Source: DASXTC01 sp036505635
Lineage (GTDB): Bacteria > Acidobacteriota > Polarisedimenticolia > JACPZX01 > DASXTC01
DNA length: 64,000 bases
Assembly: GCA_036505635.1 (NCBI GenBank)
Contig: DASXTC010000059.1
Span: 1 to 64,000, forward strand
Reading direction: 5' to 3'
Shown piece by piece: positions 16,744 to 25,974 of the stretch. Under the pieces are notes generated by a model, which saw nothing but the letters and a program-made list of their open reading frames with translations, searched no databases and was not told where the DNA came from. Numbering within the stretch: position 1 is the first letter of the stretch; every line of letters begins with the position of its first letter. A program made the position numbers and the translations under genes.

Positions 16744-17514
16744 TCAGCTCACCGCCTTGCGGCGGAACTGCCTGAGCCCGAGGGCGAGGAAGCCGGCGTC
16801 GAACATCAGGAGCGCCGCGAGAATGGCCCTGCTCGACAGGTGGGGGAACTGAGGCACCAGGGTCGCGCGGAACCCTTCGCTGGCGTAGACGAGCGGATTG
16901 ACGAGGACCACCTTCTGCATGATCGGGAAGGTCGCCAGCGCGCTCCACGGGTAGTAAGTGCACCCGAAAAAGATCATGGGGGCCAGCACGAGGCTGAACA
17001 TGAGTCCTATCTGCGTCTGGCCCACGGAGCAGCCCAGGGTCAGGCCGATCGCCGAGGCCAGGAACGACACGAGCAGCGCCAGCCCGAAGAATCGCACCGG
17101 ACGATCGAAGCTCAGGCCCACGCCCGAACCCATGAAGAGCCGGCCCAGCGGGATCACGATCAGACCGGCGGCCAGCGCCTGGATCATCCCGGCGACCACC
17201 TTCTCGATCGCCAGCCACTCGATCTCGATCGGCGCCAGGAGCCGATCCTCGATCTCCCGGGTGAACTGGAACTCCGCCACCAGCGGCAGCGCCACCGCCT
17301 GAATCCCGGAGAGCATCATGCTGACGGCCACGATGCCCGGGAGGAGCAGCCCCTTGTACTCGGGCGGCAGCAGACCGCCGGCCGTCATGACGCGCCCGAA
17401 GATGAAGACGAACAGCATCGGCTGGAGCAGGGTCTGGAGAAGCAACGGGATGAAGTTGCGCCGCGCCACACGGGCGTCGCGGGCGAGCATCGCCGTGAAG
17501 GTCTTCCAGTTCAT
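16744..17514 (-). CDS. ABC-2 type exporter permease
   Basis: Membrane subunit of 256 residues with six hydrophobic segments and the ABC-2 family profile, including LLLPGIVAVSMMLSGIQAVA and LAPMIFFGCTYYPWSAL, which belongs to the DrrB-like permeases. Its ATG overlaps the stop of the ATPase gene (ATGA), so the two are co-translated and form one exporter. The substrate (drug, lipid or polysaccharide) cannot be told from sequence. Confidence 0.92.
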   Translation of the reverse strand: MNWKTFTAMLARDARVARRNFIPLLLQTLLQPMLFVFIFGRVMTAGGLLPPEYKGLLLPGIVAVSMMLSGIQAVALPLVAEFQFTREIEDRLLAPIEIEWLAIEKVVAGMIQALAAGLIVIPLGRLFMGSGVGLSFDRPVRFFGLALLVSFLASAIGLTLGCSVGQTQIGLMFSLVLAPMIFFGCTYYPWSALATFPIMQKVVLVNPLVYASEGFRATLVPQFPHLSSRAILAALLMFDAGFLALGLRQFRRKAVS

Positions 17515-18536
17515 TCGCGCAGGCTCCGGCCGGTGTGGCGCAGGAAGAGGTTCTCGAGGCTGGGCGCGGAGATGTGAACGTCGAGGATCTCGACTCCGTG
17601 TTCGGCCGCCCGGCCCACGATCAGCGGGATGAGCGGGCCCCCGCGATCGGCGTAGAGATCCACCGTCGAGTCGGGAGCGGGACGCACCTCGGTCACCCCC
17701 GGCACCGACGCCAGATTCTCGAGGAAGGCCGGCGTCCCCTTCTCGAACTTGAGCCGGATGAGGAACCCGCCCGGCACCGAGCGCTTCAGCTCGTCTGGAG
17801 TCCCCAGCGCGATCATCCTGCCATGATCGATGATCGCGAGCCGGTGGCAGAGGCTGTCGGCCTCCTCCATGTTGTGGGTGCAGAGCAGGATGGTCCTGCC
17901 GCGGGCGTTGTACTCGCGGATGATCTCCCAGAGGAGCAGACGCGTCTGCGGATCGAGGCCCGCGCTCGGCTCGTCGAGAAAGAGAACCTGGGGGTCGTGC
18001 ATCATGGCGCGCGCGATCGAGAGACGTTGGAGCATCCCACCGGAGAACCCCAGGACGAGCTGGTCCGCCCGATCGGTGAGCTTGAATCGTTCCAGCATCT
18101 CCTGCGCGAGACGCGCGCGCTCGACCGAGGCGATGCCGAAGTAGGCGGCGTGGAACATCAGGATCTCGCGGCACGTCAGGCCCAGGTCGAGGTTGGGACG
18201 CTGGGGAACGAGACCGATGAGGCGCTTGACCGCCACGCGCTCGCGCCAGACGCTGTGTGCGCCGATCCAGACCTCGCCCGAGGTGGGCCGCACCCGCGTG
18301 GTCAGCACTCCGACGGTGGTGGACTTGCCCGCTCCGTTGGGGCCGAGGAGCCCGAAGATCTCCCCCGGCCTCACCTCGAGCGAGATGCCGTCCAGCGCGA
18401 TGATCTCGATCTTCGCCTTGTCGCGCGGGCCCGGGCCGCGCGTGGGAGTCAAGGCGGTGCCGCGGATCGCCGCGGCCGCCGGCGGCGCCGACGTGTATAC
18501 CTTCCTGAGGTTCTCGGTGCGAAGGCCGACGCTCAT
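17511..18536 (-). CDS. ABC transporter ATPase (DrrA-like)
   Basis: ATPase partner of the following permease. It contains Walker A GPNGAGKST, the Q-loop region VPQRPNLDLGLT, signature LGFSGGMLQR, Walker B VLFLDEP and the H-loop CTHNMEEAD. The C-terminal 100 residues form the DrrA-type regulatory extension. A Pro/Ala/Gly-rich insertion of about 25 residues separates the first strand (LRKVY) from ALDGISLEV. The gene lies downstream of mqnC on the same strand, 19 bases away. Confidence 0.94.
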   Translation of the reverse strand: MSVGLRTENLRKVYTSAPPAAAAIRGTALTPTRGPGPRDKAKIEIIALDGISLEVRPGEIFGLLGPNGAGKSTTVGVLTTRVRPTSGEVWIGAHSVWRERVAVKRLIGLVPQRPNLDLGLTCREILMFHAAYFGIASVERARLAQEMLERFKLTDRADQLVLGFSGGMLQRLSIARAMMHDPQVLFLDEPSAGLDPQTRLLLWEIIREYNARGRTILLCTHNMEEADSLCHRLAIIDHGRMIALGTPDELKRSVPGGFLIRLKFEKGTPAFLENLASVPGVTEVRPAPDSTVDLYADRGGPLIPLIVGRAAEHGVEILDVHISAPSLENLFLRHTGRSLRE

Positions 18537-18555
18537 CGGATCCCCGTGGCCCGGC

Positions 18556-19734
18556 TCAATTGACGTCGGAGAGCGGACGGGCCGGCTCCAGGGGCCGGCC
18601 GGCCACGATGGCCGGCGCCATCCCTCTGGCGATCAGGCGCCGCGCGGAGGCCGGGGCGCGATAGGGCCCGAGGATCCTGTAGTTCGTGTCGCGAAGCACC
18701 GGCGTGAAGCCGGCGTCACGGATCAGGCGCTCCATCTCGGGGATGTCCATGCGGTGAGTGGTTCCCGCGGCGGAGACGACGTTCTCCTCGATCACCGTCG
18801 AGCCGAAGTCGTTCACGCCGAAACGCAGGCTCACCTGCGCGATCTTCGGGCCCTGCGTCACCCAGGAGGCCTGTATCGATCGGATGCCGTCGAGGTAGAT
18901 GCGGGCGATCGCCACCGTGCGCAGGTAGTCGAATGCCGAGGCCTTTTTCACCTCGGGCATCTCGGTCAGCTCGGGCTGGAACGACCACGGGATGAAGCTG
19001 TTGAACCCGCCCGTCTCGTCCTGCAGCCGCCGCAGCCGGTCGAGGTGCTCGACGCGCTCCTCGAGCGTCTCGACCGATCCGTACATCATCGTCGCCGATG
19101 TCCGGATCCCGAGCCGGTGGCACGTCCGCATGAATTCGATCCACTCGTCGGCCATGTCCTTGCCGGGCGCAAGTATCTTTCGGACCCGGTCGGCGAGGAT
19201 CTCGCCGCCGGCCCCAGGCACGGTGTCGAGCCCCGCCTCCCGGAGCATCGCGAGGCACCGCTCAAGCGTGAGCGAGGAGATGTGGGCAATGTAGATGATC
19301 TCCGCGGGCGACAGCCCGTGGATGTGGACGTCCCAGTTGGACTTGATCCAGCGGAAGGTCTCGAGATAGTAGTCGAGCTTGAGCGAGGGGTTCAGCCCCC
19401 CCTGAAAGAGCACCTCGCGGCCCCCCAGGTCGACCAGCTCCTGGATCTTGCGGCCGATCTCGTCGCGGTCGAGCGTGTAGCCCTCGTCCGAACCCGGCGG
19501 GCGATAGAACGCGCAGAACTTGCAGCGGACCCAGCAGACGTTCGTGTAGTTGAGGTTGCGGCCGATCACGTAGGTGACGGCCGGCTCGGGCCAGAGCCTC
19601 CATCGCACCGCATCGGCCATTCCGCCCAGGGCCGGCAGATCCGGGTGCTCGAAGAGACGCGCCGCGTCATCGCGCGAGATGCGCCGTCCCGAGAGGACCT
19701 TCTCCTGGATGGCGGCGATGCTTCCCGATGCCAT
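18556..19734 (-). CDS. mqnC: Cyclic dehypoxanthine futalosine synthase
   Basis: Radical SAM enzyme of the futalosine menaquinone pathway that cyclises dehypoxanthine futalosine. The cluster motif is NVCWVRCKFCAFYR (CxxxCxxC). ENVVSAAGT near the C-terminus separates MqnC from its paralogue MqnE. The length of 392 residues is normal. Its ATG shares one base with the mqnE stop (TGATG), so MqnE and MqnC are translated together. The C-terminal tail, about 20 residues rich in Ala/Pro/Arg, is longer than needed for the core. Confidence 0.94.
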   Translation of the reverse strand: MASGSIAAIQEKVLSGRRISRDDAARLFEHPDLPALGGMADAVRWRLWPEPAVTYVIGRNLNYTNVCWVRCKFCAFYRPPGSDEGYTLDRDEIGRKIQELVDLGGREVLFQGGLNPSLKLDYYLETFRWIKSNWDVHIHGLSPAEIIYIAHISSLTLERCLAMLREAGLDTVPGAGGEILADRVRKILAPGKDMADEWIEFMRTCHRLGIRTSATMMYGSVETLEERVEHLDRLRRLQDETGGFNSFIPWSFQPELTEMPEVKKASAFDYLRTVAIARIYLDGIRSIQASWVTQGPKIAQVSLRFGVNDFGSTVIEENVVSAAGTTHRMDIPEMERLIRDAGFTPVLRDTNYRILGPYRAPASARRLIARGMAPAIVAGRPLEPARPLSDVN

Positions 19735-20843
19735 CAGACCGCCACTTCCACCGGCCGCGCGACGGGCCGGTAGAGCGGATCCCGCTCCACGGGCAGACGA
19801 CCGGCCTCGTGGATGAGATCTACGAGCCGGGTGCGGGTCAGTCCCTGGGGCGTACGCGCGCCCGCCGCGTGGGTGATCTCCTCGCGGATGATCGTGCCGT
19901 CCATGTCGTCGGCCCCGTACCAGAGGCTCACCTGCGAGATCTGCGGCGAGACCATGATCCAGAAGCTCTTGATGTGATCGAAGTTGTCGAGCATGAGCCG
20001 GGCGACCGCTATCTGCTTCAGATCGTCCAGCCCGGTGGTCTGCGGCAGATCCGCCAGCTCGGTGTTCTCGGGGTGGAAGGCCAGGGGAATGAAGGTGAGG
20101 AAGCCCCCCGTCTCGTCCTGGAGCTCCCGCAGCCGCAGGAGGTGATCCACGCGTTCGGCGTGAGTCTCGATGTGTCCATAGAGCATCGTCGCGTTGGAAC
20201 GCAGCCCCGCCCGGTGGGCCGAGCGTGACATCTCCAGCCATTCGGCGGGTGTCTGTTTCAGATGGAACAACTCCGCGTGAACCCTTTCGGAGAGGACCTC
20301 GGCCCCCCCGCCAGGAAGCGATCCGAGCCCCGCCTCCTTCAGCTCCTCCCAGACCCGCGGGAGGGGTTTCTTCGCCACGCGCACGATCTCGGCGATCTCG
20401 ATCATGGTGTAGGCCTTCACCATGACGTCGGGGCGAACCGATTTGACCGCGCGGATGATGTCGAGATAGTACTCGTAAGGGAGGCGCGGATTGATCCCGG
20501 CAACCATGTGTATCTCGGTGATCGGCTCCTGGATCTGCTCCTCGACCCGGCGGCGGACGTCCTCGGGGGACAAGGTGTAGCCGGCCGGGTCGTTCATGCG
20601 CACGTAGAAGGCGCAGAACTTGCAGTCCTTGTTGCAGACGTTGGTGTAGTTGATGTGCTGATTGCGGACGTAATAGCAGACGTTGCCGTTTCGCCGCTCC
20701 CGGACGATGTTGGCCAGGTGCCCGAGGACGTTGATGTCCGGGCAGGCGTACAGGGCGAGCCCGTCGTCGCCGCTCAGCCGGTGCCCTTCGAGCACCTTGC
20801 GATGGACCCCCTCCAGCCCGGCCCGCGAGATTGCCGCCTGCAC
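19734..20843 (-). CDS. mqnE: Aminodeoxyfutalosine synthase
   Basis: Radical SAM enzyme that adds SAM-derived adenosyl to the enolpyruvyl benzoate from MqnA. The cluster motif is NVCNKDCKFCAFYV, followed by GYTLSPEDV; the C-terminal REEITHAAGA is the MqnE-type signature. It begins with a GTG preceded by AAAGGAGG at a good distance. The length of 369 residues is normal. It heads a leftward group with mqnC and then the ABC exporter. Confidence 0.94.
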   Translation of the reverse strand: MQAAISRAGLEGVHRKVLEGHRLSGDDGLALYACPDINVLGHLANIVRERRNGNVCYYVRNQHINYTNVCNKDCKFCAFYVRMNDPAGYTLSPEDVRRRVEEQIQEPITEIHMVAGINPRLPYEYYLDIIRAVKSVRPDVMVKAYTMIEIAEIVRVAKKPLPRVWEELKEAGLGSLPGGGAEVLSERVHAELFHLKQTPAEWLEMSRSAHRAGLRSNATMLYGHIETHAERVDHLLRLRELQDETGGFLTFIPLAFHPENTELADLPQTTGLDDLKQIAVARLMLDNFDHIKSFWIMVSPQISQVSLWYGADDMDGTIIREEITHAAGARTPQGLTRTRLVDLIHEAGRLPVERDPLYRPVARPVEVAV

Positions 20844-20941
20844 CTCGTGCGCCCTCCTTTGAGACCGAGTCTGATGTTATCCCAGGGAAACCTGAAGGGT
20901 CCAGTGACCGGTCGACCTCCTGTAACGGGTAGCGCCCCAGG

Positions 20942-20971
20942 TTGACAGAGGGGGCAGGGAAAGCGTAGAAG
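20942..20971 (+). promoter_or_regulatory. Candidate sigma-70 promoter for the gamma-glutamyltransferase gene
   Basis: A perfect -35 TTGACA at 20942-20947 is followed after 18 bases by TAGAAG at 20966-20971. The initiating ATG lies at 20980, so the leader would be almost absent, and no ribosome binding site is seen before that ATG. Confidence 0.4.
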
Positions 20972-20979
20972 TACCCGAG

Positions 20980-22782
20980 ATGAGACATCACCTTCCGCTG
21001 CCGGCCGTGGCGCTGGCGGCCCTCGTGGCTCTGGGCGCATCCGTCGAACAGGTCCCCCCCGGCAAGGTCTTCCGACCGGTGGTGAGGGGCCTCCACGGAG
21101 CCGTGGCCGCGGGCAATCCCATGACGGTGGAGGCGGGCCTGAGGATGCTTCGCGGCGGGGGCAACGCCGTGGACGCGGGCGTGGCCGCGACCTTCGCGGC
21201 GGCCGTCACGGAGTTCTCGCACTTCGGGATGGGCGGCGAGGCCTCGATCCTCATCTATCTCCAGAAACCGGATCGCGTCGTGGCGGTGAACGCGGATGGC
21301 CCCGCGCCCATGCTGGCCACCCCCGATCTCTACCTGGAGAAGGGGGGGATCCCGGCGACGGGGATTCTCTCGGCCACGGTGCCCGCGGCGGTGGACGGGC
21401 TCCTTCTGGCGCTGCGTGAGCACGGCACCCTGCGCTTCGAGGAGGTGATCCAGCCGGCCATCGAGTACGCCGACGGCTTCCCGATGAGCGAGTTTCTCTC
21501 GTCCGTGATCGCCTCGCGCGCCGAAGCGATCAGGCAGATGCCCGGCAGCGCGGCAGTCTTCCTTCCCGGTGGCGCCGCTCCCCGGCCCGGCGAGGTCTTC
21601 CGCCAGCCCGATCTCGCGCGCACGCTGCGCGGCATGGCGGCGGCCGAGAGGGAGGCGGGCCGGAAGGGACGCGAGGCGGGCATCGACGCCGTACGCGACC
21701 ACTTCTACCGCGGACCGATCGCCGCCGCGATCGGTGCGGCGAGCGAGAGGGCCGGGGGGCTCCTTCGCGCGGCGGACCTGGCGGCCTACCACGCGCGGCT
21801 CGAGCCGTCCGTGTCGGTGCCGTACCGGGGATGGGAGGTCCACAAGGTCGGCTTCTGGAGCCAGGGGCCGGCGATGCTCGAGACGCTGAACATCCTGGAG
21901 GGATATCCCCTCAAGGGGATGGGGCTCAACTCGGCCGACTATGTCCACACCGTGGTCGAGGCGATGAAACTTGCCTTCGCGGATCGCGATCGCTACTACG
22001 GAGACCCGGCCTTCGTGCACGTGCCGGCGGAGGCCCTGCTGTCGAAGACCTACGCGGAGAAACGACGGGCGCTCATCGACAAGGATCGCGCGAGCCTGCG
22101 GATCCGGCCGGGCGATCCCGGCGAGCTGGGGATGGCGTCCGGGGCGAAGGCGATGCCCGGCCTCACGGGCCCGCCGGCCCCGCCCGACCATGCCCCGCTC
22201 GGCACGACCTGCATCAACATCGTGGACGCTCAGGGAAACCTCTGGTCGGCCACGCCGAGCGGCGCGTGGCTCCCTTCGGTCGTCGCGGGGGAGACGGGGA
22301 TCCCATTGTCCCAGAGGATGCAGGCCTTCAGCCTCGCTCCCGGGCACGCGAACCGGCTGGCGCCGGGCAAGCTGCCCCGGTACACGCTGACGCCCACCAT
22401 CGCACGCAGGCCCGGCGAGCGCCCTTCGCTGGCCTTCAGCACGCCGGGGCTCGACGTACAGGATCAGACGCTCCTCCAGGTCTTCCTCAACATCGCCGAG
22501 TTCGGCATGACGCTGCAGGAGGCGGTCGAGGCGCCGCGGTTCGACTCGCTTCATCTGGAGGAGACCTTCGATCAACACCGCGTGGTGCCGGGCGGCCTGA
22601 GGATCGAAGGGCGCGTGCCCGACGACGTGATCGCCGTTCTGCGCGAGCGTGGCCACGTCATCGAGCTTCTGGGCGCCTGGGCGCACGCCAGCGCGCCGAC
22701 GATCGTGTCGATCAATCGTGAAAACGGCGTCCTGTCGGCCGCGGCCGACCCGCGCCGGGACCGTTACGCCTTCGCCTACTGA
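20980..22782 (+). CDS. ggt: Gamma-glutamyltransferase family protein
   Basis: N-terminal-nucleophile hydrolase that cleaves and transfers gamma-glutamyl groups, for example from glutathione; normally exported and self-processed. A short hydrophobic leader (AVALAALVALG) precedes the large-subunit region starting AVAAGNPMTVEAGLRMLRGG. The processing site and nucleophile Thr fall in LGTTCINIVDAQGN, after which the small subunit would begin. The usual GGS-type loop in the small subunit is less clear (SATPSGAWLPS). At 600 residues it is standard. The macro-domain gene follows 9 bases later. Confidence 0.9.
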   Translation: MRHHLPLPAVALAALVALGASVEQVPPGKVFRPVVRGLHGAVAAGNPMTVEAGLRMLRGGGNAVDAGVAATFAAAVTEFSHFGMGGEASILIYLQKPDRVVAVNADGPAPMLATPDLYLEKGGIPATGILSATVPAAVDGLLLALREHGTLRFEEVIQPAIEYADGFPMSEFLSSVIASRAEAIRQMPGSAAVFLPGGAAPRPGEVFRQPDLARTLRGMAAAEREAGRKGREAGIDAVRDHFYRGPIAAAIGAASERAGGLLRAADLAAYHARLEPSVSVPYRGWEVHKVGFWSQGPAMLETLNILEGYPLKGMGLNSADYVHTVVEAMKLAFADRDRYYGDPAFVHVPAEALLSKTYAEKRRALIDKDRASLRIRPGDPGELGMASGAKAMPGLTGPPAPPDHAPLGTTCINIVDAQGNLWSATPSGAWLPSVVAGETGIPLSQRMQAFSLAPGHANRLAPGKLPRYTLTPTIARRPGERPSLAFSTPGLDVQDQTLLQVFLNIAEFGMTLQEAVEAPRFDSLHLEETFDQHRVVPGGLRIEGRVPDDVIAVLRERGHVIELLGAWAHASAPTIVSINRENGVLSAAADPRRDRYAFAY

Positions 22783-22791
22783 GGAGCATCG

Positions 22792-23349
22792 ATGATGAAG
22801 GTCGCCGTCGTAGGCTCGACGCTGGAGCTGCTGGAAGGGGACATCACCCAACAGGAAGTCGACGCGATCGTCAACGCCGCGAACTCGCAACTGGCTGGGG
22901 GAGGCGGAGTGGACGGCGCGATCCACAAGGCGGGCGGGCCGGCGATCATGATCGAGTGCCGCAAGATTGGCGGCTGCCCCACGGGCCAGGCGGTCGCCAC
23001 GACCGCGGGGGCGCTCGCCGCCACGCACGTCATCCATGCGGTCGGTCCGGTCTACCGTGACGGCATGCAGGGAGAGCCGGAGCTTCTGGCGAACGCCTAC
23101 CGCAGCGCGTTTCAGGCGGCGGCCGATCTGGGGGACAAGACGATCGCGACGCCCTCCCTGAGCACCGGCGCCTTCGGCTACCCGCTCGATCCGGCGGCGC
23201 GGATCGCCGTGGGGGTCGCTCTCGAATGCCTGACGAGCCATCCCAACGTGTCGCTGATCCGTTTCGTCCTGCGCGGCAACGAGGCGTACAGCGCCTACTG
23301 CAGGGCGCTCGAGGAGATGGCCCCCACGCAGAGGCTCAACCGTCTGTGA
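22792..23349 (+). CDS. Macro-domain protein (ADP-ribose/O-acetyl-ADP-ribose binding)
   Basis: A single macro domain of 185 residues. DITQQEVDAIVNAANSQLAGGGGVDGAIH is the hallmark ADP-ribose-binding segment, with the Asn and the glycine-rich loop used in deacetylation of O-acetyl-ADP-ribose or removal of ADP-ribose from proteins. The distal loop STGAFGYP is also present. It is close behind the gamma-glutamyltransferase gene and probably co-transcribed, though a functional link is not evident. Confidence 0.94.
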   Translation: MMKVAVVGSTLELLEGDITQQEVDAIVNAANSQLAGGGGVDGAIHKAGGPAIMIECRKIGGCPTGQAVATTAGALAATHVIHAVGPVYRDGMQGEPELLANAYRSAFQAAADLGDKTIATPSLSTGAFGYPLDPAARIAVGVALECLTSHPNVSLIRFVLRGNEAYSAYCRALEEMAPTQRLNRL

Positions 23350-23356
23350 CGCCGGT

Positions 23357-24331
23357 TCAGATGCCCGCCGACTCGATCGCGTCCCAGTACGAGTCGTCCT
23401 CCATCCGGAAGCGAAGGGCGTGGATCGGGAAGGCGGCCAGCGCCTTCTCGACGCGGGCAAACAGCGACGGATCGGCGCCAAGCTGATCGACCACGAAGGG
23501 GAGATTGGCGATCGCGTCGGCCATCGCGTTGCCCGGCTCCATCGGCTCCACCGCCGCGGGCTCCCCCGGCCCCGCCTTGCGCAGACGGAATCCCGCGGCG
23601 ACCGGGTAGCGCCCGAAGACCGGCTTGCCCCCCTCGTAGGTCCCGCGGAAGGGGGCCCCCACTACCTCCAGCCGGCCCCCTTCGTCCGGCAGGATCAGCG
23701 TGAGGTCGTCGCTGACGACGTGGCCGCGCCGCGAGCGCTCCGACAGCGTCGACTTGCCGGAGCCTGACTGGCCGAAGAACAGGTAGGCGCGACCGTCCTT
23801 GACGATCGAGGCGCTGTGGATGAGCAGACCGCCCCGCGCCGACGCGAGCCAGGCGATGGCCACGCGCAGCACGTTCTCGGCCGCACGCTCCACGGGCTCG
23901 TACTCACCCTGCGAAAGGAGCGCCTGCCCGCGCCCGCCCCTGGTCGAGAAGGACGCCGCCAGGCTGTAGGTCGAGACCCGCACCCTGTGGTGGCCGGTGG
24001 CGGCCGCCTCGGGCTCCACCTCCAGAAAGACCGGGTTGTACTCCACCACGCCGGCGGCGGGCGGCTCGATGAAGTAGTCGAGCTGGGCGCGGGAGGTCGA
24101 CAGCATGAGAGTGCAAGGGGCCGGGTCGGAGGTCGTGTCGCGCGCGTAGCCGCGGTAGCGGTGGAGGAAGGCGGCGTGCCAGACGTCATCCATCCCGTCG
24201 AGCCTGACCGACAGGCCCGGCAGCTCGAGCGCCGCGCTGCGAAAGCCCAGCGGCTTCCAGAGGCCCGAGAAGAACTTCTGCTCCGGCGGCCGGCCCTGGC
24301 GCCTCTGAGCGCCGGAGCGGTTCGAGCTCAC
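23357..24331 (-). CDS. HPr-kinase-like P-loop protein
   Basis: A 324-residue protein whose C-terminal half has an HprK/PEPCK-like nucleotide-binding fold: GGLLIHSASIV, Walker A FFGQSGSGKST, then HVVSDDLTLI, which carries the acidic pair expected to bind metal. The N-terminal half is beta-rich without known motifs and lacks HprK's HPr-binding signature. Related stand-alone HprK-like proteins often accompany peptide-modification or regulatory loci. The GTG overlaps the stop of the UbiD-family gene (GTGA), so the two are coupled. I do not assign a target. Confidence 0.75.
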   Translation of the reverse strand: MSSNRSGAQRRQGRPPEQKFFSGLWKPLGFRSAALELPGLSVRLDGMDDVWHAAFLHRYRGYARDTTSDPAPCTLMLSTSRAQLDYFIEPPAAGVVEYNPVFLEVEPEAAATGHHRVRVSTYSLAASFSTRGGRGQALLSQGEYEPVERAAENVLRVAIAWLASARGGLLIHSASIVKDGRAYLFFGQSGSGKSTLSERSRRGHVVSDDLTLILPDEGGRLEVVGAPFRGTYEGGKPVFGRYPVAAGFRLRKAGPGEPAAVEPMEPGNAMADAIANLPFVVDQLGADPSLFARVEKALAAFPIHALRFRMEDDSYWDAIESAGI

Positions 24332-25809
24332 CCGCGCCTTCCCACCGCAGGGCCGAGGCCGAGCCTCGGCCAGAGCGCGTCGACCTTCCTGACCACCCCG
24401 GGGTCCATCGTGATGATGGGGGGCCACACGCCGGTGAACCCCTCCTCCTTCATCTTGCGCGTCGCGTCGATCCCCAGCTTGCCGCCATAGGCGGGGGCCG
24501 AGCCCGCGAAGTCGAGCACGTCGAGCGGTCCCTCGCTCACCACGATGTCGCGTCTGGCGTCAATGTGGGTGCCGACGCGCCAGACCAGCTCCGCCGGGTT
24601 GCGGATGTCGCAGTCGGAGTCAACCACGACGACGACCTTCGTGAACATGAGCTGGCCCAGCCCCCAGACCGCGTGGATCACCTTGCGTCCGTGTCCCGGG
24701 TATCTCTTGTCGATCTTCAGGATGGCGAGATTGTGGAAGATCCCCTCCGGGGGCAGCCACATGTCGACCACCTCGGGCAGGACCTTCCGCACCAACGGCA
24801 GGAAGATCCTCTCGGTGGCCAGCCCGAGCCAGGCGTCCTCCATCGGCGGGCGTCCCACGATGATCGTGGGATAGATCGGTTCGCGCCGGCGCGTCACCGC
24901 GGTGAGATGGAAGACCGGGTACTCGTCGGCCAGCGAGTAGAAGCCCGTGTGGTCCCCGAACGGCCCCTCCGTGCGGGACTCCGAGGGATCGACGTAACCC
25001 TCCAGCACGATCTCCGACGACGCCGGCACCTCCATCTCGATGGTGGCGCACCGGACCATCTCGACGCTCTTCTTCCGGATGAAGCCGGCCAGCATCAGCT
25101 CGTCGATCTCGGGGGGAAGCGGCGCCGTGGCCGCGTAGATGATCGATGGGTCGGTCCCAAGACAGATGGCGACCGGCATCCGCTCGCCGCGCTTGACCGC
25201 GGCGCGGAAATGCTCCGCGCCGCCCTTGTGAAGCTGCCAGTGCATCCCCAGGGTCCGGTCGTCGAATACCTGCAGCCGGTAGGTGCCGACGTTGCGCGTG
25301 CCCAGCTCGGGATGTCGCGTGAAGACCACGGGCAACGTGATGTAGGGTCCCGCGTCCATCGGCCAGCACGTGATGATCGGCAGGTCGGCCAGCGTGGGCG
25401 CCTTCGTCTCGATCAGCTCGTGACAGGCCGCGCGCGAGACGCTCCTGGGCTGCAACGCCGACAGACGCGCCACCTTCGGCAGCATCTGGATCTTGCCCAT
25501 CAGGGTGTCGGGGATCTCCGGATCGAGGAACGAGGCGATCTCCGTAGCCAGGTCGTCGAGGCGCTCGACCTGAAGGGAGAGCTCCATCCGCCGCTCGGAG
25601 CCGAAGGTGTTGATCAGGACCGGAATCCCATACCGGCCCCCGTCCGGCCGCGTGACGTGGGTGAAGAGCAGCGCCGGGCCGCCCGACTTGACCACTCGGT
25701 CGCAGATCTCCGCGATCTCGAGACGTGGCGAGACCGGCTCGTCGATGACCTTGAGCTCTCCGCGCTGCTTCAACGTCTCGACGAATTCCTGAAGGCTCTC
25801 GTAGGCCAC
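24328..25809 (-). CDS. UbiD-family prenylated-FMN decarboxylase, candidate menaquinone decarboxylase
   Basis: A 493-residue UbiD-type decarboxylase with conserved blocks such as RNVGTYRLQVFD, EGPFGDHTGFY and the C-terminal IITMDP. It begins with a GTG ten bases after GGAGGTG. In futalosine-pathway organisms a UbiD-like protein (MqnL) is thought to remove the carboxylate of dihydroxynaphthoate, and mqnC/mqnE/mqnD in the same window make that role attractive. A UbiX-type prenyl-FMN synthase, which it would need, is not in view. Ubiquinone or aromatic-acid decarboxylation are the alternatives. Confidence 0.85.
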   Translation of the reverse strand: MAYESLQEFVETLKQRGELKVIDEPVSPRLEIAEICDRVVKSGGPALLFTHVTRPDGGRYGIPVLINTFGSERRMELSLQVERLDDLATEIASFLDPEIPDTLMGKIQMLPKVARLSALQPRSVSRAACHELIETKAPTLADLPIITCWPMDAGPYITLPVVFTRHPELGTRNVGTYRLQVFDDRTLGMHWQLHKGGAEHFRAAVKRGERMPVAICLGTDPSIIYAATAPLPPEIDELMLAGFIRKKSVEMVRCATIEMEVPASSEIVLEGYVDPSESRTEGPFGDHTGFYSLADEYPVFHLTAVTRRREPIYPTIIVGRPPMEDAWLGLATERIFLPLVRKVLPEVVDMWLPPEGIFHNLAILKIDKRYPGHGRKVIHAVWGLGQLMFTKVVVVVDSDCDIRNPAELVWRVGTHIDARRDIVVSEGPLDVLDFAGSAPAYGGKLGIDATRKMKEEGFTGVWPPIITMDPGVVRKVDALWPRLGLGPAVGRRG

Positions 25810-25915
25810 GACCCATCACCTCCGACCGGGAGACGCTGCATCGCTCGTTCGTCAAGGTCTTCGCAACGGGCGCGCCGCGGCGCGAGCGGAGCGCGGCGGG
25901 GGCAAGAGCGGACCC

Positions 25916-25934
25916 GTGGCGGCTCGACCGCCAC
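25916..25934. terminator. Hairpin downstream of the large radical SAM gene
   Basis: A perfect 7-base stem, GTGGCGG and CCGCCAC, closes a 5-base loop about 40 bases past the stop of the leftward radical SAM gene, inside a 165-base gap before the UbiD-family gene. No T-tract follows on either strand, so termination is only a possibility. Confidence 0.35.
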
Positions 25935-25974
25935 GCCGCCACTCAGGCGAGATGGCAGGTGTGGACGGCCCCCC

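Noticed and set aside
18556..23481. A 1641-codon reading frame on the minus strand
   Set aside because: Only its last part is a gene (mqnC). The rest is antisense to ggt and the macro-domain gene and out of frame with mqnE.
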